Notes under the pieces: generated by a model
Told to the model about the DNA's origin: nothing
The model's database searches: none
What the model saw: only the letters and a program-made list of their open reading frames with translations
Translations under genes and position numbers: made by a program
In this document: one piece after another, positions 17,253 through 25,018 of the stretch
How the letters are laid out: each line of letters begins with the position of its first letter
Numbering within the stretch: the first letter of the stretch is position 1
Origin: Verrucomicrobiales bacterium
GTDB lineage: Bacteria > Verrucomicrobiota > Verrucomicrobiia > Verrucomicrobiales > DEV007
DNA length: 64,000 nt
Direction: 5' to 3'
Assembly: GCA_012960505.1 (NCBI GenBank)
Contig: DUBC01000011.1
Location: forward strand, 35,115 to 99,114

Positions 17253-18546
17253 TCTGATATTACTTAAGCAGGCATCAGTGGCCAGTGAGGATAGTACGGA
17301 TCTATTTGAGAATGATGTTCTTGTGGAGAATGGTGTCATTAAGGCAGTTAGTTCGTCTCTGAATGCAAGCGATGGGACCAGAGTCATTGACGCAAAAGGG
17401 AAGGTCCTTCTCCCGGGCCTTTTTGATGTGCATGTTCACGTGAGGGAGCCTGGGCAAACATCCAAAGAAACTATAAGAACTGGATCTGAAGCAGCAATCA
17501 ATGGAGGCGTTACGGGAATCGTTGCTATGCCGAACACGGTCCCGGCAATCGATAATGGAGGAATGGTCCGAAGTGTATTGGAGATTGCTGGCAGGGATTC
17601 TAGGGTCGAATTTTTCACTACTGGCTGCATTACCAAGGACAGGAAAGGGAAGGAAATGGCTGCGATCGGAGGCATGAAAGAGGCTGGAGTCGTTATGATC
17701 ACAGATGACGGTTCTCCGGTAGAGAACCCTCAACTCCTTCGACGGGCGATGGAATATGCACGAGAATTTGACCTGCCATTGGCTTCTCATTGCGAGACCA
17801 TGCACTTGTCTGGGGCCGGAGCCATGAATGAAGGGAAAAGGTCATACAAGTTAGGTGTCCCTGGTATTCCGTCGATCAGTGAGGAGGTCTGCATCGCTAG
17901 AGACATTCAAATAGCGGCCTACACTGGAGCTCATCTGCATTTGCAGCACGTTACTACGGCCCGCGGCATGGAACTCATTAGGCGGGCCAAGAATGATGGT
18001 GTCAAAATTACCTGTGAGGTCGCTCCTCACCATTTAATTTTCAATGAAAATGACATTGTTAATTATGATACTTATTTCAAAATGAATCCTCCTCTGAGGA
18101 CCGAGGAAGATAATGAGAAGTTACTCGAGGGACTGATCGAAGGCGTCTTTGATGTCATCGCTACGGATCACGCTCCCCATACTGAATTTGAGAAAAAGCA
18201 GCAGGACTTTGAGACTGCTCCTTTTGGGATCACTGGTCTTGAGACTGCTCTCCCATCACTCTATCACCATTACATAAAGGAAGGAAAGTTTGGCTGGGAT
18301 CTTCTGGTGAAGAGATACGCGGCAGAGCCGAGAAGGATACTTAATCTGGACCAGGTGTCCGTTAAGGAAGGGAGTAGAGCTGAATTGGTTCTTTTTGACC
18401 CACAAGCAACGACGACCTTTAGTCAGGAATTTATGAAGTCTAAATCTCCTAACACGCCATTTCTTGATAAGGAACTCCAAGGAAGTGTTGATCTGGTCGT
18501 GAATGGAGAAGAAGTGCTATTGGATAGGTCTGATGGTGCAGCCTAA
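17245..18546 (+). CDS. pyrC: Dihydroorotase, class I
   Basis: 433 aa amidohydrolase that cyclises carbamoyl-aspartate. Metal ligands: DVHVHVREPG (HxH) near residue 60, a His in HCETMHLSG near 178, LHLQHVTT near 232 and the late Asp in VIATDHAPH near 308. AMPNTVPAIDN, TCEVAPHHLIF and FKMNPPLRTEED are class I hallmarks. The length fits the longer class I form rather than the about 345-aa E. coli enzyme. It sits between pyrB and pyrF, with junctions overlapping or abutting. Confidence 0.95.
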   Translation: MDDLILLKQASVASEDSTDLFENDVLVENGVIKAVSSSLNASDGTRVIDAKGKVLLPGLFDVHVHVREPGQTSKETIRTGSEAAINGGVTGIVAMPNTVPAIDNGGMVRSVLEIAGRDSRVEFFTTGCITKDRKGKEMAAIGGMKEAGVVMITDDGSPVENPQLLRRAMEYAREFDLPLASHCETMHLSGAGAMNEGKRSYKLGVPGIPSISEEVCIARDIQIAAYTGAHLHLQHVTTARGMELIRRAKNDGVKITCEVAPHHLIFNENDIVNYDTYFKMNPPLRTEEDNEKLLEGLIEGVFDVIATDHAPHTEFEKKQQDFETAPFGITGLETALPSLYHHYIKEGKFGWDLLVKRYAAEPRRILNLDQVSVKEGSRAELVLFDPQATTTFSQEFMKSKSPNTPFLDKELQGSVDLVVNGEEVLLDRSDGAA

Positions 18547-18549
18547 TTG

Positions 18550-19320
18550 ATGATGGGGTATTCAGAAAAGCTTAGTGCCAGAATAGATGAGATTAAATCA
18601 AATCTATGCGTCGGTATCGATCCGAGGCCAGACTTAATAGATGGTGACTTTGAGACTTTTGTCAGGGACTTAGTTGATCAGACCATTCCTTATGCTGCGT
18701 GTTACAAACCGAACACGGCATATTTCGAGGCCCTCGGTTCTAAGGGTTACGCAATCATGGAGAAGTTAATAGCGGATGTGCCAGCAAATATCCCGGTCAT
18801 TCTTGATGCGAAGAGAGGTGATATAGGTGCGACCCAATCCTATTACGCGAAAGCATATTTCGAATTTATGGAAGGAGTTGACGCGGTGACAATTAGTCCT
18901 TACATGGGCTTTGATTCGGTTGAACCAATGCTCAAGTATCCCGGGAAAGCTGTATATCTTCTCGGTGTCACTTCTAACCCCAGTGCCGAAGACATTGAAA
19001 CCAAGAAGTTAGATGATGGGAGGCAAGTCTTTGAGTTAGTATGTGAAATGGCTCAGAAGTCGGAACCTTTGGAAGGTGAGCTCGGATTCGTGCTGGGGTT
19101 GACCAACGCAGAGCCGGAAATCATAGGAAAAATACCCGATTCTCCGCTATTATTGCCAGGGCTCGGTGCGCAGGGAGGGGATCTGAGTCTTCTTTCAGGA
19201 TCAGGGAGGAGCGCTCCGTTAGTGATTAACGTTTCAAGGGGAGTTATGTTTGGTGAAGGAGACGCCTCAGAGAGGGCCTTAAATTATAGAGACCAAATCG
19301 CTGAAGCACTTGGCAAATGA
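18550..19320 (+). CDS. pyrF: Orotidine 5'-phosphate decarboxylase, group II type
   Basis: About 256 aa, last step of UMP synthesis. ATGs at 18550 and 18553 are both possible starts; a TTG at 18547 directly after the pyrC stop is less likely. The catalytic loop is VILDAKRGDIGATQSYYAKA (Asp-Lys-Asp pattern), and the substrate loop is LLLPGLGAQGGDL. CVGIDPRPDLI at the start and ACYKPNTAYFE are typical of the longer group II family. It is the last gene of the pur-pyr operon and converges with the CCA enzyme gene, with only 14 bases between the stops. Confidence 0.95.
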   Translation: MMGYSEKLSARIDEIKSNLCVGIDPRPDLIDGDFETFVRDLVDQTIPYAACYKPNTAYFEALGSKGYAIMEKLIADVPANIPVILDAKRGDIGATQSYYAKAYFEFMEGVDAVTISPYMGFDSVEPMLKYPGKAVYLLGVTSNPSAEDIETKKLDDGRQVFELVCEMAQKSEPLEGELGFVLGLTNAEPEIIGKIPDSPLLLPGLGAQGGDLSLLSGSGRSAPLVINVSRGVMFGEGDASERALNYRDQIAEALGK

Positions 19321-19334
19321 TTCGTTCTTGCATC

Positions 19335-20657
19335 TCAAGATATGGGGTGATTTGAATTCACCCAGTCCAACGCCTCCTCCTTAGTGCTCAGGCTACCTTC
19401 GAGTTGTAGGTCCTGAACTTTGGTCAGCATCTCTCCTAGTTCGGGTCCAGGATCCCAACCAATTTCAATCAGGTCCTTTCCGTTCAGGAGCGAGGGAGGT
19501 ATAATTGGTTCATTGTCGAACTCGGTTCTTTTCTGGTTCAGAAAGTCATAGTTATCCAGACCTCCCCAACTACCTAGGCAGTCAACGCGGTGCAGTTCGG
19601 TTTCGTCTTCGAAAGAGGGCCTTGCCATGAACCTCTTGAGCTTCGCTTCACGCATCTTTTGAACATCTTTAAATGTCATGTGATTAGCGACCATTTCAGT
19701 CACCTCTTCGATGGTCTTGTTGGGGTATTTGAGGCGACGTAAGATTGTAGTGGCCATGCCGGATCCGATCTTGTCATGACCATTGAACCGGATTCTGTCC
19801 GCTTCCTCGTCATAAGAGAAGGTGGCTGGCTTTCCGATATCGTGAAGTAAAACGCTCAGCACTAAGGATAAGGACGGGTCCTCTTTTAATAGAGTTAACA
19901 TTAGCCTTGTATGAACAAAGACGTCACCTTCAGGATGAAATTGTGGGGGCTGTTCGCAACCTTTAAGGTCTATAATTTCCGGGAGGATGGCCTCCATTAG
20001 CCCGCTTTCCATGAGAAGGTCGAATCCTCGGACGCGTTGAGGGTCGACGAGTATCTTGGATAGTTCGTCACGGATCCTTTCCTCGCTGATGTTTTTTATT
20101 TCTTTAGCATTGCTGCATATGGCAGCCCATGTGTTTTCTTCGATTTTGTAATCGAATCGTGCAGCGAATCGAACCGCCCTTAATAGTCTTAGATGATCTT
20201 CTTTGAAACGAGATTCAGGATTTCCGATTGCCCGAACAGTACCCGATTTAATATCATCCTGTCCGTTAACGTAATCAATTGTAAGGTCCTCTATCGGATC
20301 ATAGAAGATTCCATTGATGGTAAAGTCTCTCCTTAACACATCTTCCTCGGGGCTAGTGAATTCAACGGTCTCTGGCCTTCTCCCGTCACCGTAGGATCCG
20401 TCGTTCCGGAAAGTGGCAACTTCAAAAGCGAATTCTCCTGAGATTACAATAATAACGCCAAAGTGAGCGCCGACTGACCGGGTTTTACTGAAAAGGGCCA
20501 TGACCTGTTCAGGTAAAGCGTTTGTTGCGATGTCATAATCAGTTGGAATCTCATCTCGCAACAAATCTCTTACACAGCCTCCAGCGAAGTAGGCTAGATA
20601 GCCACTTTGTTGAAGCTTGCTTATGACCTTTATGGCCTCTTCGTTTATGGGATTCAT
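19335..20657 (-). CDS. cca: CCA-adding tRNA nucleotidyltransferase with HD domain
   Basis: 440 aa from the ATG at 20657 (MNPINEEAIKVISKL); an ATG at 20696 would add 13 residues not typical of the family. Class II nucleotidyltransferase: AGGCVRDLL near residue 23 and the catalytic DYDIAT DxD nearby, then VATFRNDGSYGDGRRPETV, RRDFTINGIFYDP and RFKEDHLRLLRAVRFAARF. An HD phosphohydrolase domain follows (LSVLLHDIGKP near residue 273, with FNGHDKIG). It adds or repairs the tRNA 3' CCA. The tRNA gene just upstream on the other strand already encodes its CCA. Poly(A) polymerase is the closest alternative, but the motif set fits CCA/HD enzymes. Confidence 0.9.
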   Translation of the reverse strand: MNPINEEAIKVISKLQQSGYLAYFAGGCVRDLLRDEIPTDYDIATNALPEQVMALFSKTRSVGAHFGVIIVISGEFAFEVATFRNDGSYGDGRRPETVEFTSPEEDVLRRDFTINGIFYDPIEDLTIDYVNGQDDIKSGTVRAIGNPESRFKEDHLRLLRAVRFAARFDYKIEENTWAAICSNAKEIKNISEERIRDELSKILVDPQRVRGFDLLMESGLMEAILPEIIDLKGCEQPPQFHPEGDVFVHTRLMLTLLKEDPSLSLVLSVLLHDIGKPATFSYDEEADRIRFNGHDKIGSGMATTILRRLKYPNKTIEEVTEMVANHMTFKDVQKMREAKLKRFMARPSFEDETELHRVDCLGSWGGLDNYDFLNQKRTEFDNEPIIPPSLLNGKDLIEIGWDPGPELGEMLTKVQDLQLEGSLSTKEEALDWVNSNHPIS

Positions 20658-20809
20658 TGAGATTACTCCAAATAATCTAGAACTGGTATAGTTCAAATGC
20701 TCTTATTCTGGACTCCTTGAAAATACGTCAATATTGTGTTAATTGAATAAATTATTAGCAGAAAACAGTCGAAAGTTATCATTCTACTGCTTTATTTGCT
20801 TATAAAGAT

Positions 20810-20884
20810 GGCAGGATAGCTCAGTGGTAGAGCAGAGGATTCATAAGCCTAAGGTCGGGAGTTCAACTCTCCCTCCTGCTACCA
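20810..20884 (+). tRNA. tRNA with CAU anticodon (Met, or Ile2)
   Basis: A 75-base cloverleaf. Acceptor GGCAGGA pairs with TCCTGCT (first pair G-U), D-arm GCTC/GAGC, anticodon loop TTCATAA with CAT at 20842-20844, T-arm GGGAG-TTCAACT-CTCCC, discriminator A and encoded CCA. The anticodon stem GAGGA/GCCTA has three Watson-Crick pairs and G-A and A-G oppositions at its ends. It is not initiator-like (no GGG/CCC anticodon stem). Elongator Met and lysidine-modified Ile2 cannot be separated by eye. Confidence 0.92.
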
Positions 20885-21259
20885 CTTTATGGTTAAGGTT
20901 TTATGAGGATTTTGGAGGAAGGAAGAAAACTAAGGTTGTCCTTATTGTGTCCTTAAGAGAACAGATATACTGCATATAAAGCAATATTGGCCTGAGTAAG
21001 CATAGCTAAAATGAGCCTTTTACCTGTAGGCGTTTAAGCATCATTTTTAAAGGTTTTGGTGCCGAGTGGGGGGCGTATTTGGGGAAAGCTTTCAAAAAGT
21101 TTAAATACAATAAGGACAGACATTTGTCATTTTTTTTCATTTTTTCTGAAATTATTTTTCAATCATTAGGTTCTTCTTAGATTCCGTCTCTCTATTAGGT
21201 GCCGGCGCTTTTTGTTTCTAGCTATACACCGACCCTAGAGCTTTCCATTCAAAAGAAGT
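20885..21259. other. Intergenic region downstream of the tRNA, no gene seen
   Basis: About 375 bases, AT-rich, with long T-runs around 21120-21165. I find no open frame with coding character, no integrase remnant and no repeat of the tRNA 3' end. Together with the decayed gene that follows, it looks like accessory or eroding DNA. Confidence 0.4.
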
Positions 21260-21400
21260 TTAGTCTTCCCCGAGCAATTCGCCATTTTCTTCCCACATTT
21301 TAGCATAAATCTGTTTGCCGTCCTTGTAGGCAGTTTCAGCCATCTTCTGCCCGTTTTCATACCACGCCTAACTTCTCGGCCTTCAACTTACCAGTAGTGG
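21260..21400 (-). pseudogene. Decayed YwqK/MORN-repeat gene
   Basis: Reading the minus strand up to the TAA at 21262-21260 gives an intact C terminus with MORN/YwqK text: WYENGQKMAETAYKDG, then KQIYAKMWEENGELLGED. Going upstream, this frame meets a TAG just before the Trp codon near 21363, while another frame continues with TGKLKAEKLG, the phrase that precedes WYENG in YwqK repeats. The gene has therefore lost its frame, and no start can be found. It is related in kind to the intact lipoprotein gene at 139-627. Seen: both frames and the stop. Inferred: pseudogene fragment, possibly trimmed when the GC-rich block beside it arrived. Confidence 0.6.
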
Positions 21401-21539
21401 CTAATAAGAGTCTTTACAGCTGGAGACAAGATGAGGTCAAGCAAAGTGGCGTTTGTGGTTATGCGGAAGAACCTAGTGGAAGGTCTGCATCGTAATCGAG
21501 CTTGCCCGGGGGAGAGCGATTGGGTATAATTACACGGTC

Positions 21540-22778
21540 ATGAGTAGGGAGCCACGTTCGTCGATGGGATTGTTTGTCCGACTAAGCGTGATGATGTTTG
21601 TGCTCTTTTTTGTCTGGGGCGCGTGGTACGTGACGATGGGGACCTTTATGGCGGGCCGGAACTTTGACGCCGCTGCCATCGGTTGGGCCTACTCGGTCGC
21701 ACCGATTGCCGCGATTGTGACTCCGTTCTTCATGGGCGTCTTTGCGGACCGGTTTGTGAACGCGGAGAAACTGCAAGGGGTATTATTGTTGCTGAGCGGC
21801 TTCTTCATCGCGTTGGCGCCGCAATTTGCGGCACCGGAGACTCAATGGGTTTTCGTCGGGCTCTTGCTGGCCCACACGCTTTGCTTCATGCCGAATCTCG
21901 GTTTGTCCAATACGATCTGTCTCAAGCACCTGGTCGACTCGGAGCGCGATTACCCGATCGTGCGCGTCTTTGCGACGTTGGGATGGATCGTGGCGGGATG
22001 GGTCGTGAGTCTCCTCTTCATGGCGGAGGAATCGCCGGTGCAGTTTTACACCGCGGCGGCGGCGGCCTGGGGAGTTGGGATCTACAGCTTCTTCCTTCCG
22101 CGCACCCCGCCACCGGGAAAAGGCACGCCTTTAAAGATGGGAGAACTCTATGGGTCGGGGACGTGGCGCTATTTCAAGAAACGGGCGTTTGCGATTTTCA
22201 TGGTGGCTTCTCTCCTGGCGTCGATGGGAATGATGCCGTACTGGGTACTGGGCAGTCCCTTTGCCAACTTCTTGGGGATCGAACGTTCGGGAGCTTTCTT
22301 CACGATGGGGCAGATGGCCGAGCTCGTCGTGCTCGCGGTCATTCTGCCGGTCTTTATCAAGCGCTTCGGGATCAAGTGGACTATGGGGATCGGACTTCTG
22401 TGCTGGGCGCTGCGCTTTGTTCTCTTATCAGAGGCGGCCACTTCGAGCGGGACGAGCATGATGACCTTGCTGGTGATCGCGGTGCTGCTCCACGGATTCA
22501 GTTACGACTTTGTTTTTGTTTCGGGATACCTCTACGTGGACAAGCACGTCGGCGAGGAAGTGCGTGCGCAAGCGCAGGGGTTGCTGGTGGTTTTCACCCA
22601 AGGAATCGGATTCTTCCTGAGCTCTCAGCTATTAGTGGGGCACCTCGGGTCGCGCTATGGAGTTCCGGGTGACGATGCGGGGTCGTGGCAGGGCTACTGG
22701 CTGGTGCCGGCGATGTTTATGGCGGGAGTGCTCGTGCTGTTCTGGTTCGCGTTTCGGGAGGAGAGTAAAACCGATTGA
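21540..22778 (+). CDS. MFS nucleoside:H+ symporter-like transporter (NupG family)
   Basis: 412 aa with about 12 membrane-spanning segments. The start MGLFVRLSVMMFVLFFVWGAWYVTMG-type text with the central PNLGLSNTICLKH and the late YLYVDKHVGEEVRAQAQGLL match the nucleoside permease NupG/XapB group of the major facilitator superfamily. It probably imports nucleosides with protons. The start is ATG 21540; the ATG at 21564 (MGLFVRL) is an alternative. Base composition is clearly more GC-rich than the surrounding genes, with G/C at many third positions, pointing to transfer from a higher-GC relative. It shares this with the next gene, convergent to it. Confidence 0.85.
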   Translation: MSREPRSSMGLFVRLSVMMFVLFFVWGAWYVTMGTFMAGRNFDAAAIGWAYSVAPIAAIVTPFFMGVFADRFVNAEKLQGVLLLLSGFFIALAPQFAAPETQWVFVGLLLAHTLCFMPNLGLSNTICLKHLVDSERDYPIVRVFATLGWIVAGWVVSLLFMAEESPVQFYTAAAAAWGVGIYSFFLPRTPPPGKGTPLKMGELYGSGTWRYFKKRAFAIFMVASLLASMGMMPYWVLGSPFANFLGIERSGAFFTMGQMAELVVLAVILPVFIKRFGIKWTMGIGLLCWALRFVLLSEAATSSGTSMMTLLVIAVLLHGFSYDFVFVSGYLYVDKHVGEEVRAQAQGLLVVFTQGIGFFLSSQLLVGHLGSRYGVPGDDAGSWQGYWLVPAMFMAGVLVLFWFAFREESKTD

Positions 22779-22883
22779 AATCATTTCATTAAGAAGTCCA
22801 CTCGCCCAGTCCATAATGATTGTTTCCTTATATCATCTTCGGAGAGATTAGTTCCAGAGCAAAAAATTAAGTGTCTGGAACCC

Positions 22884-22907
22884 CTATAGCTACTGGTATA
22901 GCTATAG
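22884..22907. terminator. Hairpin between convergent genes
   Basis: CTATAGCTA at 22884-22892 and TAGCTATAG at 22899-22907 form a perfect 9-bp stem with a 6-base loop. It lies between the stop of the transporter (22778) and the 3' end of the minus-strand gene (22911). There is no strong T-run on either side, so a bidirectional terminator is plausible but not certain. Confidence 0.4.
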
Positions 22908-22910
22908 AAC

Positions 22911-23864
22911 TTAAGGTTCACTCACTTGAAAATAAAGACGAGGTTCTTCTGCTGGATTGGGATTCTCTGCGGGACCGGCGGGGACGACGAAGGTCGTGGT
23001 CTCACCTTGGCTTGTGATATTGTCGTCGATCTCAGTCCAGCTGTCAGTGGCGAGGTCGCGCGACCAGTTGAGGATATAACTGACACCGCTGCGTGATGTC
23101 CATGTTAGGGTGACATCGTTAGTTTCCGGATCGACGCTGATGTCGACGAAACGAAATCCGCTCACTGAAGCCTCGACCGTCGCGTCGAGTTCCTCCTCGG
23201 TCGGCAGTTCTCCGTCCGCCACAAACGCAAAAGCGTCATGCCGGATCCCTCCCTCCCGGCTCATAAGTTTGAAAGTCACCTGTCCGCCCGCAGTGGTGTA
23301 GGACGCCACGGGATCAACCGTACCCGAACTCGGGCCCAATCCGTTCAGGTCGGTGCCGTCGGTCAAATTGATCCACACCCAATTGTCATGGACATTGGCT
23401 CTGGCCGGGTTGCCCGATCCGTCGAACCGGCCAGTGCTTCCGTAACCATTCCCCCGGTCGAGATCGACGGTCGGATCGCCACCCAGGGTCGAGGCGACAA
23501 AAAAGCTGTCGTTTTCGTATGCAAACAACGCTTCGTTGGAGTCCGGATCGTCACTAATCTCAGGGTCGTAGGAAAAAAATACCGGACAGTAGATCCGTCC
23601 CCAGAGATCGTAGGTGCCCGCCGGCAGCGACAGCGAGTAATTGCGGAATACGGCTTGGTCGCCGAAGGGAGCTTTCGCGTCCCGACGGTCGGTATCGATA
23701 TACTGCCCCCCTAAAGCTTCGGGATTACTTTGCACCCGGTAGCCAACTCCGTCCGGCGTGCTTCCCGATTCCGCCTCGAAGCCGAAAATATCCGCAGATG
23801 CAGTAGATATGAGAAGCCAGGGCGCGAACACAGTTAGTATTTTCGATACGAGCATCGGTTTCAT
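22911..23864 (-). CDS. Exported CBM-like protein with C-terminal 'SxDLxxW' module
   Basis: 317 aa. Residues 1-24 are a signal peptide ending STASA. Residues 27-215 begin FGFEAESGSTPDGVGY and have the look of a carbohydrate-binding beta-sandwich (CBM6/35-like FEAE start, YDLWGRIY, and late FAFVADGELPT). From about residue 235 the C-terminal module appears: VDISVDPETNDVTLTW, ILNWSRDLATDSWTEI, LYFQVSEP. The same module ends several other exported proteins in this window. No catalytic domain is visible. It may be a lone binding or adhesion protein or a cargo of a surface system. GC-rich like the transporter beside it, unlike genes further downstream. Confidence 0.6.
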   Translation of the reverse strand: MKPMLVSKILTVFAPWLLISTASADIFGFEAESGSTPDGVGYRVQSNPEALGGQYIDTDRRDAKAPFGDQAVFRNYSLSLPAGTYDLWGRIYCPVFFSYDPEISDDPDSNEALFAYENDSFFVASTLGGDPTVDLDRGNGYGSTGRFDGSGNPARANVHDNWVWINLTDGTDLNGLGPSSGTVDPVASYTTAGGQVTFKLMSREGGIRHDAFAFVADGELPTEEELDATVEASVSGFRFVDISVDPETNDVTLTWTSRSGVSYILNWSRDLATDSWTEIDDNITSQGETTTFVVPAGPAENPNPAEEPRLYFQVSEP

Positions 23865-24015
23865 TGAGACTTAGGCAGCTGAACATCAACAGATTACGCA
23901 GAACTCTCGTTAAAGTGCAATCCTTTTATAGTGATATTTTTATGTGAAAACAATCTAAGGGTTCCCTCATGGCGTTCGGAAGAATTATCCTCTTCATTTC
24001 CAATATGATTTATTC

Positions 24016-24253
24016 TTACAGGAAGACGATTCCAGATAAGGAGTTAAAGCGGGCAAAGGATATGAACCCCTGAAGTCCCATCCATACAGGGCCGAAGATA
24101 TATATTATTGATATTATTTTTGTAGCATAGTCATCACCAACAAAGAAAAATAATATAACTCTGATTAGGCTGAACATGAGTCCAAAGAGTACCGATATTA
24201 AGGTAACGATTTTGACTGACTCTTTAATAGGTATTCGATTTATTTTTTTTCAT
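24016..24253 (-). pseudogene. Small two-helix membrane protein, frame broken at an A8 tract
   Basis: On the minus strand an ATG at 24253 is followed by eight A residues. In its own frame it stops after nine codons. Shifting by one base at the A-tract opens a frame that runs to TAA at 24018-24016 and reads RIPIKESVKIVTLISVLFG, then FSLIRVILFFFVGDDYATK, then IYIFGPVWMGLQGFISFARF: two hydrophobic helices in about 78 aa. With seven A residues the ATG would be in frame. It is either a recently inactivated gene, a read or assembly error in the homopolymer, or slippage-dependent expression. I do not recognise a family. Confidence 0.45.
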
Positions 24254-24286
24254 GGCGATGTAGCTTAAGGCTTTAACTATTTCATG

Positions 24287-24862
24287 TCAGATCTTTCTGG
24301 CCCTCCAGAAAAAAGTTCCATCTGATATTGATTGAGAAAATTGAAATGTTTTCCCGTTGCCGATTAAAAGAATTCTAGGGGCGAACCAGCCAACCAAGTT
24401 ACGTGATCTTTCCAGACTGTAAAAGCTTCCCTTTTCGCCAGGGAACATAACGATCACTTTTCCCGGTTCAGAGAGTCTGATTTTGATTTGGTGTTTAGGT
24501 GCGCTAAAAGGGTCTTCTCTTGAGCTATCAAATAGATCTTCGGTTTCGTTTTCCCAATTGTCTCCATCGCTATCTTCGGGTGTGGTGGCAAAGAGAAGGA
24601 CGGTGGATCCGTCAACGATCTTGTAGTCGTTAAAGGTTTTGAAATTGTCCAGGAGCTGATTCTCAAAGTAAAGGAGCTGATCATCGATCTCAATGCTTTG
24701 ACTATTCTCAATTTTTGTTTTCAAGGCATCAATTTCATCAGATGGCTTCACATCGAACTGAATAGCCTTACCATCCAAGGGTTGGACATAGACTTCAATT
24801 CCACTTGCATTGCCTATGAGAATGAGACTCAGGGATAATGTTGCTAGGCTCTTAGATAACAT
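24287..24862 (-). CDS. Secreted ubiquitin-fold protein
   Basis: 191 aa. Residues 1-21 are a signal peptide ending GNASG. Residues 22-93 align without gaps to eukaryotic ubiquitin residues 1-72: IEVYVQPLDGKAIQFDVKPS, then EIDALKTKIENSQSIE, then LLYFENQLLDNFKTFNDYKI, then GSTVLLF. By my count about 27 of 72 positions are identical, including the GK turn, PSD and the TxxDYxI/ST strand. The chain continues and has no RGG-like C terminus, so it cannot be conjugated as it stands. Residues 96-120 are Asp-rich (EDSDGDNWENETEDLF), like a calcium-binding TSP3 repeat. Residues 125-191 form the 'SxNLxxW' beta module. Probably a surface or exported binding protein. Confidence 0.75.
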   Translation of the reverse strand: MLSKSLATLSLSLILIGNASGIEVYVQPLDGKAIQFDVKPSDEIDALKTKIENSQSIEIDDQLLYFENQLLDNFKTFNDYKIVDGSTVLLFATTPEDSDGDNWENETEDLFDSSREDPFSAPKHQIKIRLSEPGKVIVMFPGEKGSFYSLERSRNLVGWFAPRILLIGNGKTFQFSQSISDGTFFWRARKI

Positions 24863-25018
24863 CGGATCAATTTCCTGATCTTTAGTCCCTAGGCAAGTGA
24901 CGAAGTTAGCAAGTTTGAGCTTAATTGTTAGGGTTACGGCTGAATCCTTCAGCTAACTTAATATTAATGACCCTTAAGACCCTTGTTTGGAGTTCATAAT
25001 TAGGTTATGCATTGAGAT

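Noticed and set aside
20885..21539. Integration site of a mobile element at the tRNA gene
   Set aside because: No integrase, transposase or direct repeat of the tRNA 3' end was found; only composition and gene decay hint at acquisition.
21683..22672. Long alternative plus-strand frame inside the transporter gene
   Set aside because: GC-rich coding DNA leaves other frames open; the transporter frame has clear membrane segments and family motifs, while this one has none.
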